From Sphingopyxis sp. (GTDB lineage Bacteria; Pseudomonadota; Alphaproteobacteria; Sphingomonadales; Sphingomonadaceae): DNA of 64,000 nucleotides. Of this stretch, positions 51,463 to 60,760 are shown in pieces. Position 1 is the first letter of the stretch, and each line of letters starts with the position of its first letter. The translations under genes and the position numbers were made by a program. The notes beneath the pieces are model-generated. The model did not search any database and was not told the origin of the DNA. It was given only the letters and a program-made list of their open reading frames with translations. Where the stretch lies: the NCBI RefSeq assembly GCF_019459305.1, contig NZ_JAIBES010000129.1, positions 1-64,000 on the forward strand, read 5' to 3'.

Positions 51463-52758
51463 ATGATCGATTTTCGTATCGAAGCCCAGTTGCAGGCAAA
51501 ACTCGACTGGATGGCCACCTTTGTCCGTGAGCAATGCGAGCCGATGGATATGATTTTTCCGGGTCATGGCGCGCCCTATAACGTCGCGAACACCGAATCG
51601 CGCGCCTATATGGCGCCGCTGCAAGAGCAGGTGAAGGCGCAGGGACTGTGGGCGTGTCACCTGGGCAAAGAGCTGGGCGGGCCGGGCCATGGCCAGCTGA
51701 CGCTGGCGCTGATGAATGAAATTCTCGGCCGCAGCTATTGGGCGCCGACGGTGTTCGGCACTGCCGCGCCCGATACCGGAAACAGCGAAATTCTCGCGAT
51801 GTTCGGGACCGAGGAGCAGAAAGCCCGCTTCCTGAAGCCGTTGATGGCGGGAACGATCGTCTCGACCTTTTCGATGACCGAGCCGCAAGCGGGCGCCGAC
51901 CCCAAGGAGTTCACTTGCCGCGCCTGGCAGGATGGCAACGAGTGGGTGATCGAAGGCGAGAAATGGTTCTCGTCCAACGCACGCTATGCTGCCTTCCTGA
52001 TCGTGATGGTCGTGACCAACCCCGACAATCCGCCACACAGCCGCATGTCGATGCTGATCGTGCCGACCGACACGCCGGGAATCGAATTTATCCGCCATTC
52101 GCAGACGATGGGCGACAGCAAGGGTGCGGATGACGGCACCCACGCCTATATCCGCTACAATAGGGTGCGCGTGCCGATCGACGCGATGCTCGGCGGACCT
52201 GGCGAGGGCTTCAAGGTCGCTCAGGCGCGGCTTGGCGGCGGGCGGGTTCATCATGCGATGCGCACCGTCGGCAAATGCCAGCGCGCAATCGACATGATGC
52301 TTGAGCGCGCCGTGTCGCGCCGGACACAGGGCAGAATGCTGAGCGAACATCAGTTCGTGCAGGGGGCGATCGCCGATTCGATCATCGAACTGGAACAATT
52401 CCGCCTGCTGGTGCTCAAGACCGCATGGATCATCGACGAAGTGGAACAAGGGCGGGAGCCCCACGGCGCGGCCCGCACGCACATCGCGATGTGCAAGGTG
52501 CAGATGGCCAAGGTCTATCACGACATCGTCCAGCGCGCGATCCAGCTCCACGGAAGTCTGGGCGTGACGCTCGAAACGCCGCTGGCCGATATGTGGATGG
52601 GGCTGCCCAGCCTGGCGCTGGCGGACGGCCCAACCGAAGTACACAAGGCGCAGGTCGCCAAAGCCTATCTGAAAAACGCCCAGCCCGCAGCGGGACTATT
52701 CCCCAGCGAGCATATTCCAACCCGCCTCGCGGCGCTGAAACAGAGCAAAGCCGCATGA
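51463..52758 (+). CDS. Acyl-CoA dehydrogenase, ACAD11/LvaC-like
   Basis: 431 residues. FAD motif FSMTEPQAGADPKEF, helix region RLGGGRVHHAMRTVGKCQRAIDMM, and C-terminal QLHGSLGVTLETPLADMWMG and LADGPTEVHK. The N-terminal extension and the GPTEVH end match the ACAD10/11 group. Its position right after the kinase suggests it acts on the phosphorylated hydroxyacyl-CoA to give the 2-enoyl-CoA, or as a normal dehydrogenase. It overlaps the SDR by ATGA. AGGGA precedes the start. Confidence 0.92.
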   Translation: MIDFRIEAQLQAKLDWMATFVREQCEPMDMIFPGHGAPYNVANTESRAYMAPLQEQVKAQGLWACHLGKELGGPGHGQLTLALMNEILGRSYWAPTVFGTAAPDTGNSEILAMFGTEEQKARFLKPLMAGTIVSTFSMTEPQAGADPKEFTCRAWQDGNEWVIEGEKWFSSNARYAAFLIVMVVTNPDNPPHSRMSMLIVPTDTPGIEFIRHSQTMGDSKGADDGTHAYIRYNRVRVPIDAMLGGPGEGFKVAQARLGGGRVHHAMRTVGKCQRAIDMMLERAVSRRTQGRMLSEHQFVQGAIADSIIELEQFRLLVLKTAWIIDEVEQGREPHGAARTHIAMCKVQMAKVYHDIVQRAIQLHGSLGVTLETPLADMWMGLPSLALADGPTEVHKAQVAKAYLKNAQPAAGLFPSEHIPTRLAALKQSKAA

Positions 52759-53501
52759 GCCGCGATCCGCTATTCGATTTCACCGGCAAGGTCATTCTGG
52801 TCACCGGCGGCTCGCGCGGGCTCGGCTATCAGATGGTCAAGGCCTTTGCGGCGCGCGGCGCCGATATGATCGTCGCGAGCCGCAAGTTCGACAATTGCGC
52901 GACCGTCGCCGATGAATGTCGCGCGCTCGGGCGCCGCGCCCTGCCCTTTGCCGCGCATGTCGGAAAATGGACCGAATGCGATGCGCTGATCGATGCCGCT
53001 TATGCCGAATTCGGCCGCGTCGATGTGTTGGTGAACAATGCCGGCATGTCGCCGCCGATGGCAAGCCATGACATGCCCGAAAGCCTGTTCGACAGCGTGA
53101 TGAACCTCAACTTTAAGGGGCCGTTCCGACTTGCGAGCCAGATCGGCAAGCGGATGGCCGATGGTGAGGGCGGCGCGATCATCAATATCAGTTCAACCGG
53201 CGCGCTGATGGCGCTGCCGGGTATCGTACCCTATGGTGCAGCGAAGGCCGCGCTCAATGCGATGACGGTGTCGATGAGCCGCGAATATGGCCCGAAGGTC
53301 CGCGTCAACACCATCTCCGCAGGGCCGTTCCTGACCGACATCGCCGATGCGTGGGACGAGCGAAAGCGCGAGAAGCAACCCGTGGCGCTCGGGCGTCCGG
53401 GAAATCCGCCCGAAATCGTCACCGCGGCATTGATGCTCGCAAGCCCGGCATCGTCTTTTACGACCGGCGCGCTGCTACGTGTCGACGGTGGTCAGCGTTA
53501 G
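52755..53501 (+). CDS. Short-chain dehydrogenase/reductase (SDR)
   Basis: 248 residues from ATG at 52755 (MSRDPLFDFTGKVILVTGGSRGLG), ATGA overlap with the ACAD. Catalytic Ser in NISSTGALM and YGAAK, NNAGMSPPMASHDM. It could oxidise the 3-hydroxyacyl-CoA made after the kinase/ACAD step. It is the last gene of the MarR operon, convergent with the epimerase gene (stop codons overlap). Confidence 0.93.
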   Translation: MSRDPLFDFTGKVILVTGGSRGLGYQMVKAFAARGADMIVASRKFDNCATVADECRALGRRALPFAAHVGKWTECDALIDAAYAEFGRVDVLVNNAGMSPPMASHDMPESLFDSVMNLNFKGPFRLASQIGKRMADGEGGAIINISSTGALMALPGIVPYGAAKAALNAMTVSMSREYGPKVRVNTISAGPFLTDIADAWDERKREKQPVALGRPGNPPEIVTAALMLASPASSFTTGALLRVDGGQR

Positions 53502-54349
53502 GGCCGGGGGCGATCGCGCCAGCTATGCTGTGGCTGATAAGCGATCCGTTCGGCAGCGCGGGCCGACGACTGGAGCGACTGGAAACCCTGGACGGCGCGC
53601 AAAGGCACATCGGGGAAATATGTCCGCATCAGATCGGCGCTCGGCTGGTCGATCAGCGTGTCCGTCGCCGCGATGAGCAGCCGTTCGTGGCCAGAGACCG
53701 GCGCCTCGACCGCGCGGACGCAGGCCTGCGCCGCATCCTCGGCATCGACATAGGACCAGAGGTTCCATTTCCGCCGCGCGGGGTCGGCCTGCATCTTTGC
53801 CAGCCCGGCATAATCCTCCGCCGTAAAAACATTGGAAAAGCGCAGTGACACGATCGCCATATCGTCATGCCAGCGAACGAACGTGTCGGCCATCGTCTCG
53901 CCCAGCTGTTTCGCGAGCGCGTAAGACCAGCCTGGCCGGTCGGGATGCGTTTCGTCGAGCGGCGCGAAGGCGGGCGGCTCGTCGAACGGAAGGCCCAGGA
54001 TCGTTTCGCTGGACGCCCACACGATTTTGCGGATGCCTAGCCGCGCGCAAGCCGAGAAGATATTATAGGTCGACCGCGTATTGACCGAAAACGTCGTCTC
54101 GTCGGTCGCCAGACCCGGTGCGGGAATGCCGGCAAGATGGACAACCGCGTCGGGCACCCCGCCCGCCGGATCGATCCCCGACAGCGCGCCCATGACCGCG
54201 CCGAAATCGGTGCAATCGCAGTGCAATTGCCTACCGGACTCTATCGGCCCCACAATATCGAGACCGACCGCGCGATGGCCCGCCGCGCGCAACGCAGCGA
54301 GCGCGGGCCGACCGATCTTTCCAGCGCTGCCCGTAACGATGACCTTCAT
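53498..54349 (-). CDS. NAD-dependent epimerase/dehydratase (extended SDR)
   Basis: 283 residues, Rossmann motif GSAGKIGRP, VVHLAGIPAPG, and the active site SSETILGLPF ... WSYALAKQLGE (Ser and Tyr-x3-Lys present). Extended SDRs of this type act on sugars or as beta-hydroxysteroid/flavonol-like oxidoreductases; the sugar-nucleotide context is missing here, so a hydroxyl oxidation in the pathway is more likely. It follows the nitronate-monooxygenase-like gene by 4 bases and is presumably cotranscribed from site G. Confidence 0.9.
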   Translation of the reverse strand: MKVIVTGSAGKIGRPALAALRAAGHRAVGLDIVGPIESGRQLHCDCTDFGAVMGALSGIDPAGGVPDAVVHLAGIPAPGLATDETTFSVNTRSTYNIFSACARLGIRKIVWASSETILGLPFDEPPAFAPLDETHPDRPGWSYALAKQLGETMADTFVRWHDDMAIVSLRFSNVFTAEDYAGLAKMQADPARRKWNLWSYVDAEDAAQACVRAVEAPVSGHERLLIAATDTLIDQPSADLMRTYFPDVPLRAVQGFQSLQSSARAAERIAYQPQHSWRDRPRP

Positions 54350-54353
54350 GGCG

Positions 54354-55334
54354 TCAGCGCCGCATGGCAGCGAGCCGCTGATCGAGGATCGACTCCGCGT
54401 CCGAAATGATCCGGTCTATCAGTTCCTGACAGGTCGGAATGTCGTGGATCAGGCCCTGGATCATGCCCGCCCAGAACACGCCTTTGCTGAGATCGCCGGT
54501 CCGCAACAATTCGCGTCCGGCGGTTCCCGCCACCAGTTCCTGCACATCGCTGAATTTGGCGTCAGGCTCGGACAGACGGCGGACCACTTCTTCGCTGACT
54601 TCGCTTTTGCCGACACGCGCGGTGTTCTTGAACTTGCGGAAAATCAGAAAGCTGCCGCGTTCGTCATTGTCGACATAGGCCTGCTTCACATTGTCGTGGA
54701 TCGGCGCTTCCCGGGTGGCGCAGAAACGCGTCCCCATGTTCATGCCGTCGGCGCCGAGCGCGAGCGCCGCGACAAGCCCGCGACCATCACCAAACCCGCC
54801 CGACGCGAGCATCGGGATTTTCACTTTGTCCGCCGCGGCGGGGATCAGGATCAGTCCTGGAATATCATCTTCGCCCGGATGGCCCGCGCATTCGAAACCG
54901 TCGATAGAGATGATATCGCATCCCGCCTTCTCGGCCGACAGCGCGTGGCGAACGGCGGTGCATTTGTGCAGGATCATCACGCCGTGCGGCTTTACCCGCG
55001 CCCAGATTTCGCGCACCGCAGGCGTGCCTGCGGTCTCCATGATCTTGACACCGCTTTCGACAACGGCGTCGGCATAGGCGTTGTAATCGGGCGAATGGAT
55101 CGTCGGGAAGACGGTGAGGTTGACGCCGAAGGGCTTGTCGGTCAGCGAGCGGCATTTTTCGATCTCGTCACGCAGAGCCTGGGGGGTCGGCTGGTTCAGG
55201 GCGGTGATCATGCCCAAACCACCGGCATTCGAGACCGCGCTCGCCATTTGCGCCGTGCCTACCGCTTGCATACCACCCTGGACAATCGGATGTTCGATCC
55301 CCAGCATTTCGGTGATCCGCGTCTTGAAGCCCAT
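54354..55334 (-). CDS. Nitronate monooxygenase-like / 2-nitropropane dioxygenase family
   Basis: 326 residues from ATG at 55334 (a TTG codon just before is not needed; GGACAGG lies upstream). FMN TIM barrel: HPIVQGGMQAVGTAQMASAVSNAGG, DGFECAGHPGEDDIPG and GGFGDGRGLVAALALGADGMNMGTRF. The His-rich HPGE stretch takes part in FMN binding. Members oxidise nitronates or act as FMN-dependent enoyl reductases; in catabolic clusters the latter is common. Under site G, with an epimerase downstream. Confidence 0.9.
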   Translation of the reverse strand: MGFKTRITEMLGIEHPIVQGGMQAVGTAQMASAVSNAGGLGMITALNQPTPQALRDEIEKCRSLTDKPFGVNLTVFPTIHSPDYNAYADAVVESGVKIMETAGTPAVREIWARVKPHGVMILHKCTAVRHALSAEKAGCDIISIDGFECAGHPGEDDIPGLILIPAAADKVKIPMLASGGFGDGRGLVAALALGADGMNMGTRFCATREAPIHDNVKQAYVDNDERGSFLIFRKFKNTARVGKSEVSEEVVRRLSEPDAKFSDVQELVAGTAGRELLRTGDLSKGVFWAGMIQGLIHDIPTCQELIDRIISDAESILDQRLAAMRR

Positions 55335-55355
55335 CAACCTGTCCCTTTCCTTACT

Positions 55356-55376
55356 TATCTAACCTGGTTATACTTC
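55356..55376 (+). promoter_or_regulatory. Operator-like element, TAACTAGGT family (site G)
   Basis: Core TATCTAACCTGGT followed by TATACTTC. It lies in the 69-base divergent gap between the nitronate-monooxygenase-like gene and the quinone oxidoreductase gene. Two core bases differ from the consensus, the weakest of the strong set. Confidence 0.65.
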
Positions 55377-55403
55377 TTCTGAACGCGTGACAAGAGGTGT
55401 CCC

Positions 55404-56402
55404 ATGACAATCGCACCGCCAGCAATTTCCCGCGCCGTGAGGGCGGACGAACTTGGGCCGCCCGACACCTATCGGCTTGTCCTGCATGATCCGGGGCCGC
55501 CTTCTGATACGCAAGTCCGCATTGGTGTCAGGGCGGCGGGGATCAGCTTCGTCGATGTACTGACCGCGTCGGGCGGTTATCAGGTCAAACCGGCGGTGCC
55601 CTTTATCCCCGGCAGCGAATGCGCGGGGATCGTCGAGGCGGTCGGGAGCGCGGTGCGCGATCTTGCCCCCGGCGACAAAGTGGTCGGCAGCGGTTGGGGC
55701 GGGATGTTCGCGGAGGTCGTCAACCTGCCCGCACGCACCGTTCGCAAAATGCCCGCGGCGCTGTCATTCGAGGCAGCAGCGGTGTTCCCGGTCAGCTATG
55801 CAACCGCCTGGCACGCCCTCGTCGACCGCGGGCGGCTCCAGGCGGGCGAGACGCTCCTCGTTCTGGGTGCGGGGGGCGCGACCGGCTATGCTGCGGTGCA
55901 AATCGGCAAATATCTGGGCGCACGCGTCATTGGCTCGGCGTCGAGCGAGGCGAAGCGCGCGCTGGCCACCACGGGCGGCGCCGATGCGGTTGTCGATGCG
56001 CGCGGCGACGACTGGCGCGATCGCGTCAAGGCGGCGAACGGTGGCAAGGGCGTCGATGTTGTATTTGATCCGGTCGGAGGCGCGGCGACCGATCCGGCGT
56101 TTCGGTCGCTGGGGTGGAACGGGCGGCATCTGGTGATCGGCTTTCCGGGCGGGATCGCGGCGCTCCGGACCAATTTGCCGTTGCTTAAGGGCGCCAGCCT
56201 GGTCGGGGTCGACGTCCGCCAGTTCGGGCTATTCGAACCCGAGAAAAGCGAGGCCAATCGCGATGCCGTGTTCGCGCTGGCAGCCGAAGGCAAGCTGCGC
56301 CCGGCGATTGCAAAAACCTACGCGCTCAAGGATTTTCAGGCCGCCATGGAAGATGCGGCTGCCGGGGAAAGAGCGGGGCGAATTGTGCTGACCATGAATT
56401 AG
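55404..56402 (+). CDS. NADPH:quinone oxidoreductase, zinc-free MDR family
   Basis: 332 residues without zinc ligands. N-terminal GroES-like half, then the NADPH motif LGAGGATGYAAVQIGK and DVVFDPVGG, as in zeta-crystallin/QOR proteins and some enoyl-CoA reductases. It would reduce a double bond or a quinone. AAGAGGTG precedes the ATG. Divergent from the nitronate-monooxygenase-like gene; convergent with a second such gene at 56399, overlapping at the stop. Confidence 0.92.
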   Translation: MTIAPPAISRAVRADELGPPDTYRLVLHDPGPPSDTQVRIGVRAAGISFVDVLTASGGYQVKPAVPFIPGSECAGIVEAVGSAVRDLAPGDKVVGSGWGGMFAEVVNLPARTVRKMPAALSFEAAAVFPVSYATAWHALVDRGRLQAGETLLVLGAGGATGYAAVQIGKYLGARVIGSASSEAKRALATTGGADAVVDARGDDWRDRVKAANGGKGVDVVFDPVGGAATDPAFRSLGWNGRHLVIGFPGGIAALRTNLPLLKGASLVGVDVRQFGLFEPEKSEANRDAVFALAAEGKLRPAIAKTYALKDFQAAMEDAAAGERAGRIVLTMN

Positions 56403-57328
56403 GCCCAGCCCTGCGTCCGGTCGGCAAGGCGACCGCGCCAGTCCGGCACCGCTGGCAACGCCTGAAACTCCATCCTTAATCGCGCCACCAGATTAGCGAC
56501 CGGCTCGACTGCGTCGATCAGCCCCGCGCTCTGACCCGCGCTCCAGATATCGCGCCATGGCATCACGCCATCGGGCATTGGCGAACGAACGGTAGGCAAC
56601 GTCTTGGCATCGAGGCCGACCGCCTCGATCGACTGCCGCATCCAATGTGCGGGGACGCCGTTCATGGCCGCGGACGCGACAATATCGTCGGCACTGACGG
56701 TCGGGATCATCGCACGATGCCCCTCGACGACCCCACTCTCGGGTGTCGCTATGAACCGGGTGCCCATGCAGGCGATATCGCCGCCGAGCGCCAGCGATGC
56801 GGCGATGCCATGCGCGTCGGCGATACCGCCCGCGACGATCAGCAACCCGTCGAAGATGCGCCGCACCGCGGGCACGAAGGCCATGGGCGTCAGGAAACCG
56901 GTGTGCCCGCCCGCTCCCGCGCAGGTGAGCATCAGCCCGTCGGCGCCCGCGGCGATCGCCTTTTCGGCGTGCTTCATCGTCGTCACGTCATGGACGACAC
57001 GCCCGCCCCAGCTATGGACACGTTCGACCAGCGCCGTGGGATCACCCAGGCTCGAGAGGACGAGCGGGACGCGATACCGTTCGAGCAACGCGATGCGGTC
57101 GGCGGCCTTGGGGTCGGTGCCCCAGCGCGCGGGCAAATTGACGATCGGCGGAGCACCGCCCGCGTCAGCGAGCGCCTCCAGATATTTCGCGAACAAGATG
57201 GACGGAGTCGCCGTGCCGCCCTGCCAGCCGCCGATCACCCCTGCACGGCAACAGGCGACCGCAAGCGGCACGGATGAGGCAAAGCTCATCGGTGCGCACA
57301 TCAGCGGAAGCGACAGGCCCGAAAGCAT
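56399..57328 (-). CDS. Nitronate monooxygenase-like family (second copy)
   Basis: 309 residues, FMN barrel: PLMCAPMSFASSVPLAVACCRAG, the conserved CAGAGGHTGFLTP and ALGGDIACMGTRF. Diverged from the copy at 54354 and of a different subgroup (lacks HPGE). It follows the DUF7065-like gene by 4 bases and is last of the operon running from site H. Function could be nitronate oxidation or enoyl reduction. Confidence 0.9.
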   Translation of the reverse strand: MLSGLSLPLMCAPMSFASSVPLAVACCRAGVIGGWQGGTATPSILFAKYLEALADAGGAPPIVNLPARWGTDPKAADRIALLERYRVPLVLSSLGDPTALVERVHSWGGRVVHDVTTMKHAEKAIAAGADGLMLTCAGAGGHTGFLTPMAFVPAVRRIFDGLLIVAGGIADAHGIAASLALGGDIACMGTRFIATPESGVVEGHRAMIPTVSADDIVASAAMNGVPAHWMRQSIEAVGLDAKTLPTVRSPMPDGVMPWRDIWSAGQSAGLIDAVEPVANLVARLRMEFQALPAVPDWRGRLADRTQGWA

Positions 57329-57332
57329 CAGG

Positions 57333-58391
57333 TCAAACCGTCGCCTTCAGCGCATCGAGCATCCGCGTATAATGCTGGGGATTCCACACATCCTGATCTT
57401 CGCCCCAGCCGATACCGCCGTCAATATCCCAGCGCATCAGCTGATTTACTCCGTAACCCGCCTCGCTCATCGTGCTGACGGTAAAGCCTTCGCTTTTCAT
57501 CTCGCGGCCAAGCTCGTCGACAAGCTCGACCTGCATATGCGTGCTCCAGCCCGTCCTGGGACTGCGGAAAACGCGCATCCGCGACTTAGTGGGGTCAAGA
57601 CTGCCAAAACTGCCGTCGCGGCGGATCCACCCCGCATTCATCGGTGACCATCCGTCGGCGTCACCATCCTGTACCCGCGCGAAACCGAGGAAGCCGGTGC
57701 CGTCCTTGCGGTGGCCGAAGATATACTGGATCCGTCCGCGACCGCGTTCGCGCTCGATCTCGCGCCAGCGCGCGCCGCCGGGACGCTTCACGCGCTCCTG
57801 ATCATTGGCATAGACTTTGGGGCTTGCCGCATAGGGCCCGCCGCGCGGCCCCCAGGTGCGATCGCGCACGCCGATGCCGTCGATACGGATAGGCTCGCCG
57901 CGCAACGTCATCCAGCCTTCGACATGGCCAAGCTGGTCGTAGTGCGGGGTCGCCATGAAGGGCGGCTTGCCCGGGGGGAAACGATGCGGTTCGTGAAGCC
58001 CGCTATGGGTGAAGTCGAGCGCGAAGCCGCGCGAGGGATCGTCATATTGCAGATGATATTTCATGCCCGGCTCGATCATCTTGAGACTGTAGCCGCCGCC
58101 CGCCTTGTCGCCAGGAAAGGTGATATCAGTAAGGTCTGGCGCGTCGGGCATCGGCGCTTCTTCGACCTTGCGGTAATAGGCCATGCGGGCCTGGTCATAC
58201 CCCTCGTCGTCCCACGCAAAGATGCGCCAGGTGACCGATTTGCGGTTTGGATAATAGGGTGCGTGGATCCAGCAGCCAATCTTGCGTTCGGGGATGCTGA
58301 ACGACCACCAGTTGGTTTCAGTTTCATAGTGATCGTCGGACAGCTGGTGGTATCGATCGTCCTCGGGCTTGAACATCAGGTCCTCGGTCAT
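57333..58391 (-). CDS. DUF7065/DUF7064-like protein (hydroxyneurosporene synthase-like fold)
   Basis: 352 residues with the features of the DUF7064/7065 group: DDHYETETNWWSFSIPERKIG at the start, GIGVRDRTWGPRGGP in the middle and GHVEGWMTLRGEP before it. The fold is lipocalin-like, related to CrtC carotenoid hydratases that add water to isoprenoid double bonds. The biochemical role of these proteins in catabolic clusters is not established. The start overlaps the WS/DGAT stop by ATGA. An isoprenoid-like substrate would fit, but this is inference. Confidence 0.75.
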   Translation of the reverse strand: MTEDLMFKPEDDRYHQLSDDHYETETNWWSFSIPERKIGCWIHAPYYPNRKSVTWRIFAWDDEGYDQARMAYYRKVEEAPMPDAPDLTDITFPGDKAGGGYSLKMIEPGMKYHLQYDDPSRGFALDFTHSGLHEPHRFPPGKPPFMATPHYDQLGHVEGWMTLRGEPIRIDGIGVRDRTWGPRGGPYAASPKVYANDQERVKRPGGARWREIERERGRGRIQYIFGHRKDGTGFLGFARVQDGDADGWSPMNAGWIRRDGSFGSLDPTKSRMRVFRSPRTGWSTHMQVELVDELGREMKSEGFTVSTMSEAGYGVNQLMRWDIDGGIGWGEDQDVWNPQHYTRMLDALKATV

Positions 58392-59761
58392 GCAAATGTC
58401 TCCAATTCGTCGAGTGCGGCGATGAACAGCGTGGCGATGCGGCCGACATCGACGATCTTTTCGGCATCGGCGATCACGCCCATGTCGAGATTGTCGCCAC
58501 TACGCCGCGAGGTGATGTTGAGGAAACGTCCCGATCCGATGATCGGCACGGGGTAATTATGGCGCTGACGAAAGCCCGCATAGCTGCGCATTTCGGACGG
58601 GCCGGGCACGTTCGACAGGGTGATATTGCCGGGGATCAGCCGCTTGCCACGCGCCATGCGCTCGGCAAAGGCGGCGCGGCGATCGCGCGCGCCATAGGGT
58701 TTTTCGGCGGCGTCGAGCAAAGCTTCGTCATGCGGCGTGCGGCGCATCTCGGCCGCCATCGACATCTGGATCGCGCGCAGCCGATCAACCGGATCGGCGA
58801 GATGAGTCGCAAGGTGCGGGTGAAGCGCGACGATCCGGTTGCCGAAATCGCCATGCTCATCGCGGCGGTAAGAGCGCGCCGAATTGATGACGAGTGGCGT
58901 GTCGGGAAGATCGTCGATTTCGATGAGATAGTTACGCAGCGCGGTGCTGGCGAGGGCGAGGAAAATATCGTTGACCGTGGCGTCGAGACTGTCGGCCACC
59001 ACTTTCACGCGCGTTAGCGGCAGGCTGATCGTGGCATAGCGTCGTCGGCCCGACGTCGGTCCGGACATTTTCAGCGGCGGCGTGGGCGCGCGTTCGTGCC
59101 TAAAGGACTCCAGCGCGGCGAGCGCATCCTTGCGCCGCACCGCCTGTTCTGCTCGCAAACCCGCCTGCGCATCGAACCGCGCGTCGGCGCGCTCAAGCCA
59201 TTTTTCGGGTTCGGGTAGGCGAGCATCGGCAAAGCGCGCTGTTGCGGGCGGCGTGGCATCGCTCAGCAGATGGAGGATGGTCTGGAATCCGATTCCGTCG
59301 GCGACGCTGTGGTGCATCTTGAGATAAAGCGCGCTGCCGCCAGCGACGAGCCGGTCAAAGACATGAACGGCAAAGGGCGGCCCTGACAAGTCGAGCCGCT
59401 GCATATTGAGCGCGGCTATGGCGTCGTAAAGCTCCGCCTCGGTCCAGGCACCGTCATGCGGCACGACAGCGACAAGCGTTTCGAGATCGGCCTTCGCGAC
59501 GTCAACCCAGACGTCGCTATCATAACCGTCGGGTGCTTCGTGCAGCCTCACGAGCAACGGCGTCGCAGGAAGCCGATCGGCGAACTGACGGCGGATCGCC
59601 GCGGCCAGATCATCCTGCCGTTCGGCCGGCACATCGAGCAGGATCATCGCGCCGATGTGCATCGGCGAGGCGTCGGTTTCGGACAGGATCATGAAATGAT
59701 CGTCGGGGCGTAGCCGGCGCACGCCGGGCGCTAGTCGCAGCGGGTCGGTCGCCGCGCTCAA
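58388..59761 (-). CDS. WS/DGAT family wax-ester synthase / diacylglycerol acyltransferase-like
   Basis: 457 residues from a TTG at 59761, 4 bases after the ACAD stop. It has the acyltransferase motif HHSVADG (H150-H151 to D155-G156) and the C-terminal NVPGP and NITSRRSGD blocks of the WS/DGAT/MGAT group. Such enzymes join acyl-CoA to alcohols or diacylglycerol. In this operon it may esterify a pathway intermediate or store carbon. The TTG start lacks a strong ribosome site, so coupling to the upstream gene is likely. Confidence 0.88.
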   Translation of the reverse strand: MSAATDPLRLAPGVRRLRPDDHFMILSETDASPMHIGAMILLDVPAERQDDLAAAIRRQFADRLPATPLLVRLHEAPDGYDSDVWVDVAKADLETLVAVVPHDGAWTEAELYDAIAALNMQRLDLSGPPFAVHVFDRLVAGGSALYLKMHHSVADGIGFQTILHLLSDATPPATARFADARLPEPEKWLERADARFDAQAGLRAEQAVRRKDALAALESFRHERAPTPPLKMSGPTSGRRRYATISLPLTRVKVVADSLDATVNDIFLALASTALRNYLIEIDDLPDTPLVINSARSYRRDEHGDFGNRIVALHPHLATHLADPVDRLRAIQMSMAAEMRRTPHDEALLDAAEKPYGARDRRAAFAERMARGKRLIPGNITLSNVPGPSEMRSYAGFRQRHNYPVPIIGSGRFLNITSRRSGDNLDMGVIADAEKIVDVGRIATLFIAALDELETFA

Positions 59762-59764
59762 CGT

Positions 59765-60757
59765 TTACCAGCCCGCCAGATTGGCGGCGCGCGCGCGATG
59801 CTCGGACGGGCTGCCAAGCCAGGCACGGTCGAACGCAGCACGGCGGAACCAGTAATTAAGCCCATATTCCCACGTATAACCGATGCCGCCGTGCGCCGCG
59901 ACCGCAGCGCGCGCGGCGCGAACAAAGACGTCGCACAGATGCGCTTTTGCCATCGCAGCCGCCCGGGGCGCATCGGGCAGAGCTGCGTCCCACGCATAGG
60001 CGGCATACCAAACCAGCGCGCGCGCCGGTTCGGCGTCGAGCGCCATATGGGCGAGCTGATGCTTGAGCGCCTGAAATCGACCGATCGGCTGACCGAACTG
60101 TTCGCGTTCCTTGGCATAGGCGACGCTCATGTCGGTGACCTTTTGCGCGCCCCCGAGCGCGTCTGCGGCGACAAGCACGAGCGCCGCATCGGCGAGGCGC
60201 GCCGTCATCGCATCGGAAGCGGCAAAGATCGCATTCCCTGCCCCGTCGGCGATCACCACCTTTGAAACGGGGCGGCTGCGGTCGGTCGATTTGAGCGGCT
60301 CGATCGTGACGCCCTCGCCCGCAGGGATGAGCCGAACGCCAGCCGCCCGGTCGACGACTAGAAAATAGTCGGCGGCCCGCGCGCACGGCACATAGGCACT
60401 GCCCCCATGCACCAGCGTCGCGACCTTTTCGCCGCTAACCAGTGCATCGAGCGGGAAATCGCTGTTCCCCAAGGCGGCGACCGCCGCGACGGAAAGCAAC
60501 TGGCCGATCAACGGCCCCGGCGCAGCGGCCTCTCCGGCCACTTCGCACGCGAGCGCCGCGTCGAGCAGCCCCATGCCGCTGTCAGGCAACAAGATGTCGC
60601 CAAGGCCCAGCGCCATCAGCGCATTCCAGCTGGTCCGGTCAAAGTCCTGGTCGCCATCAGCGAAAGCGTGGAGCCGATCAAGTGGCCAATTGTCGGCGAG
60701 TGTTCCGCGCACTGCATCCTGGATCGCAGCCTGTTCCTGGGTAAGGTGAAAATGCAT
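59765..60757 (-). CDS. Acyl-CoA dehydrogenase, smaller diverged subunit
   Basis: 330 residues. It has the C-terminal dehydrogenase helices (YAKEREQFGQPIGRFQALKHQLAHMALD and AHGGIGYTWEYGLNYWFRRAAFD) but a shortened, diverged middle without the SEPGSGSD FAD motif, like the small subunit at 37417. It is encoded 3 bases after the larger subunit at 60761. Together they should form a heteromeric acyl-CoA dehydrogenase, the second such pair of the window. Confidence 0.92.
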   Translation of the reverse strand: MHFHLTQEQAAIQDAVRGTLADNWPLDRLHAFADGDQDFDRTSWNALMALGLGDILLPDSGMGLLDAALACEVAGEAAAPGPLIGQLLSVAAVAALGNSDFPLDALVSGEKVATLVHGGSAYVPCARAADYFLVVDRAAGVRLIPAGEGVTIEPLKSTDRSRPVSKVVIADGAGNAIFAASDAMTARLADAALVLVAADALGGAQKVTDMSVAYAKEREQFGQPIGRFQALKHQLAHMALDAEPARALVWYAAYAWDAALPDAPRAAAMAKAHLCDVFVRAARAAVAAHGGIGYTWEYGLNYWFRRAAFDRAWLGSPSEHRARAANLAGW

Positions 60758-60760
60758 CGC

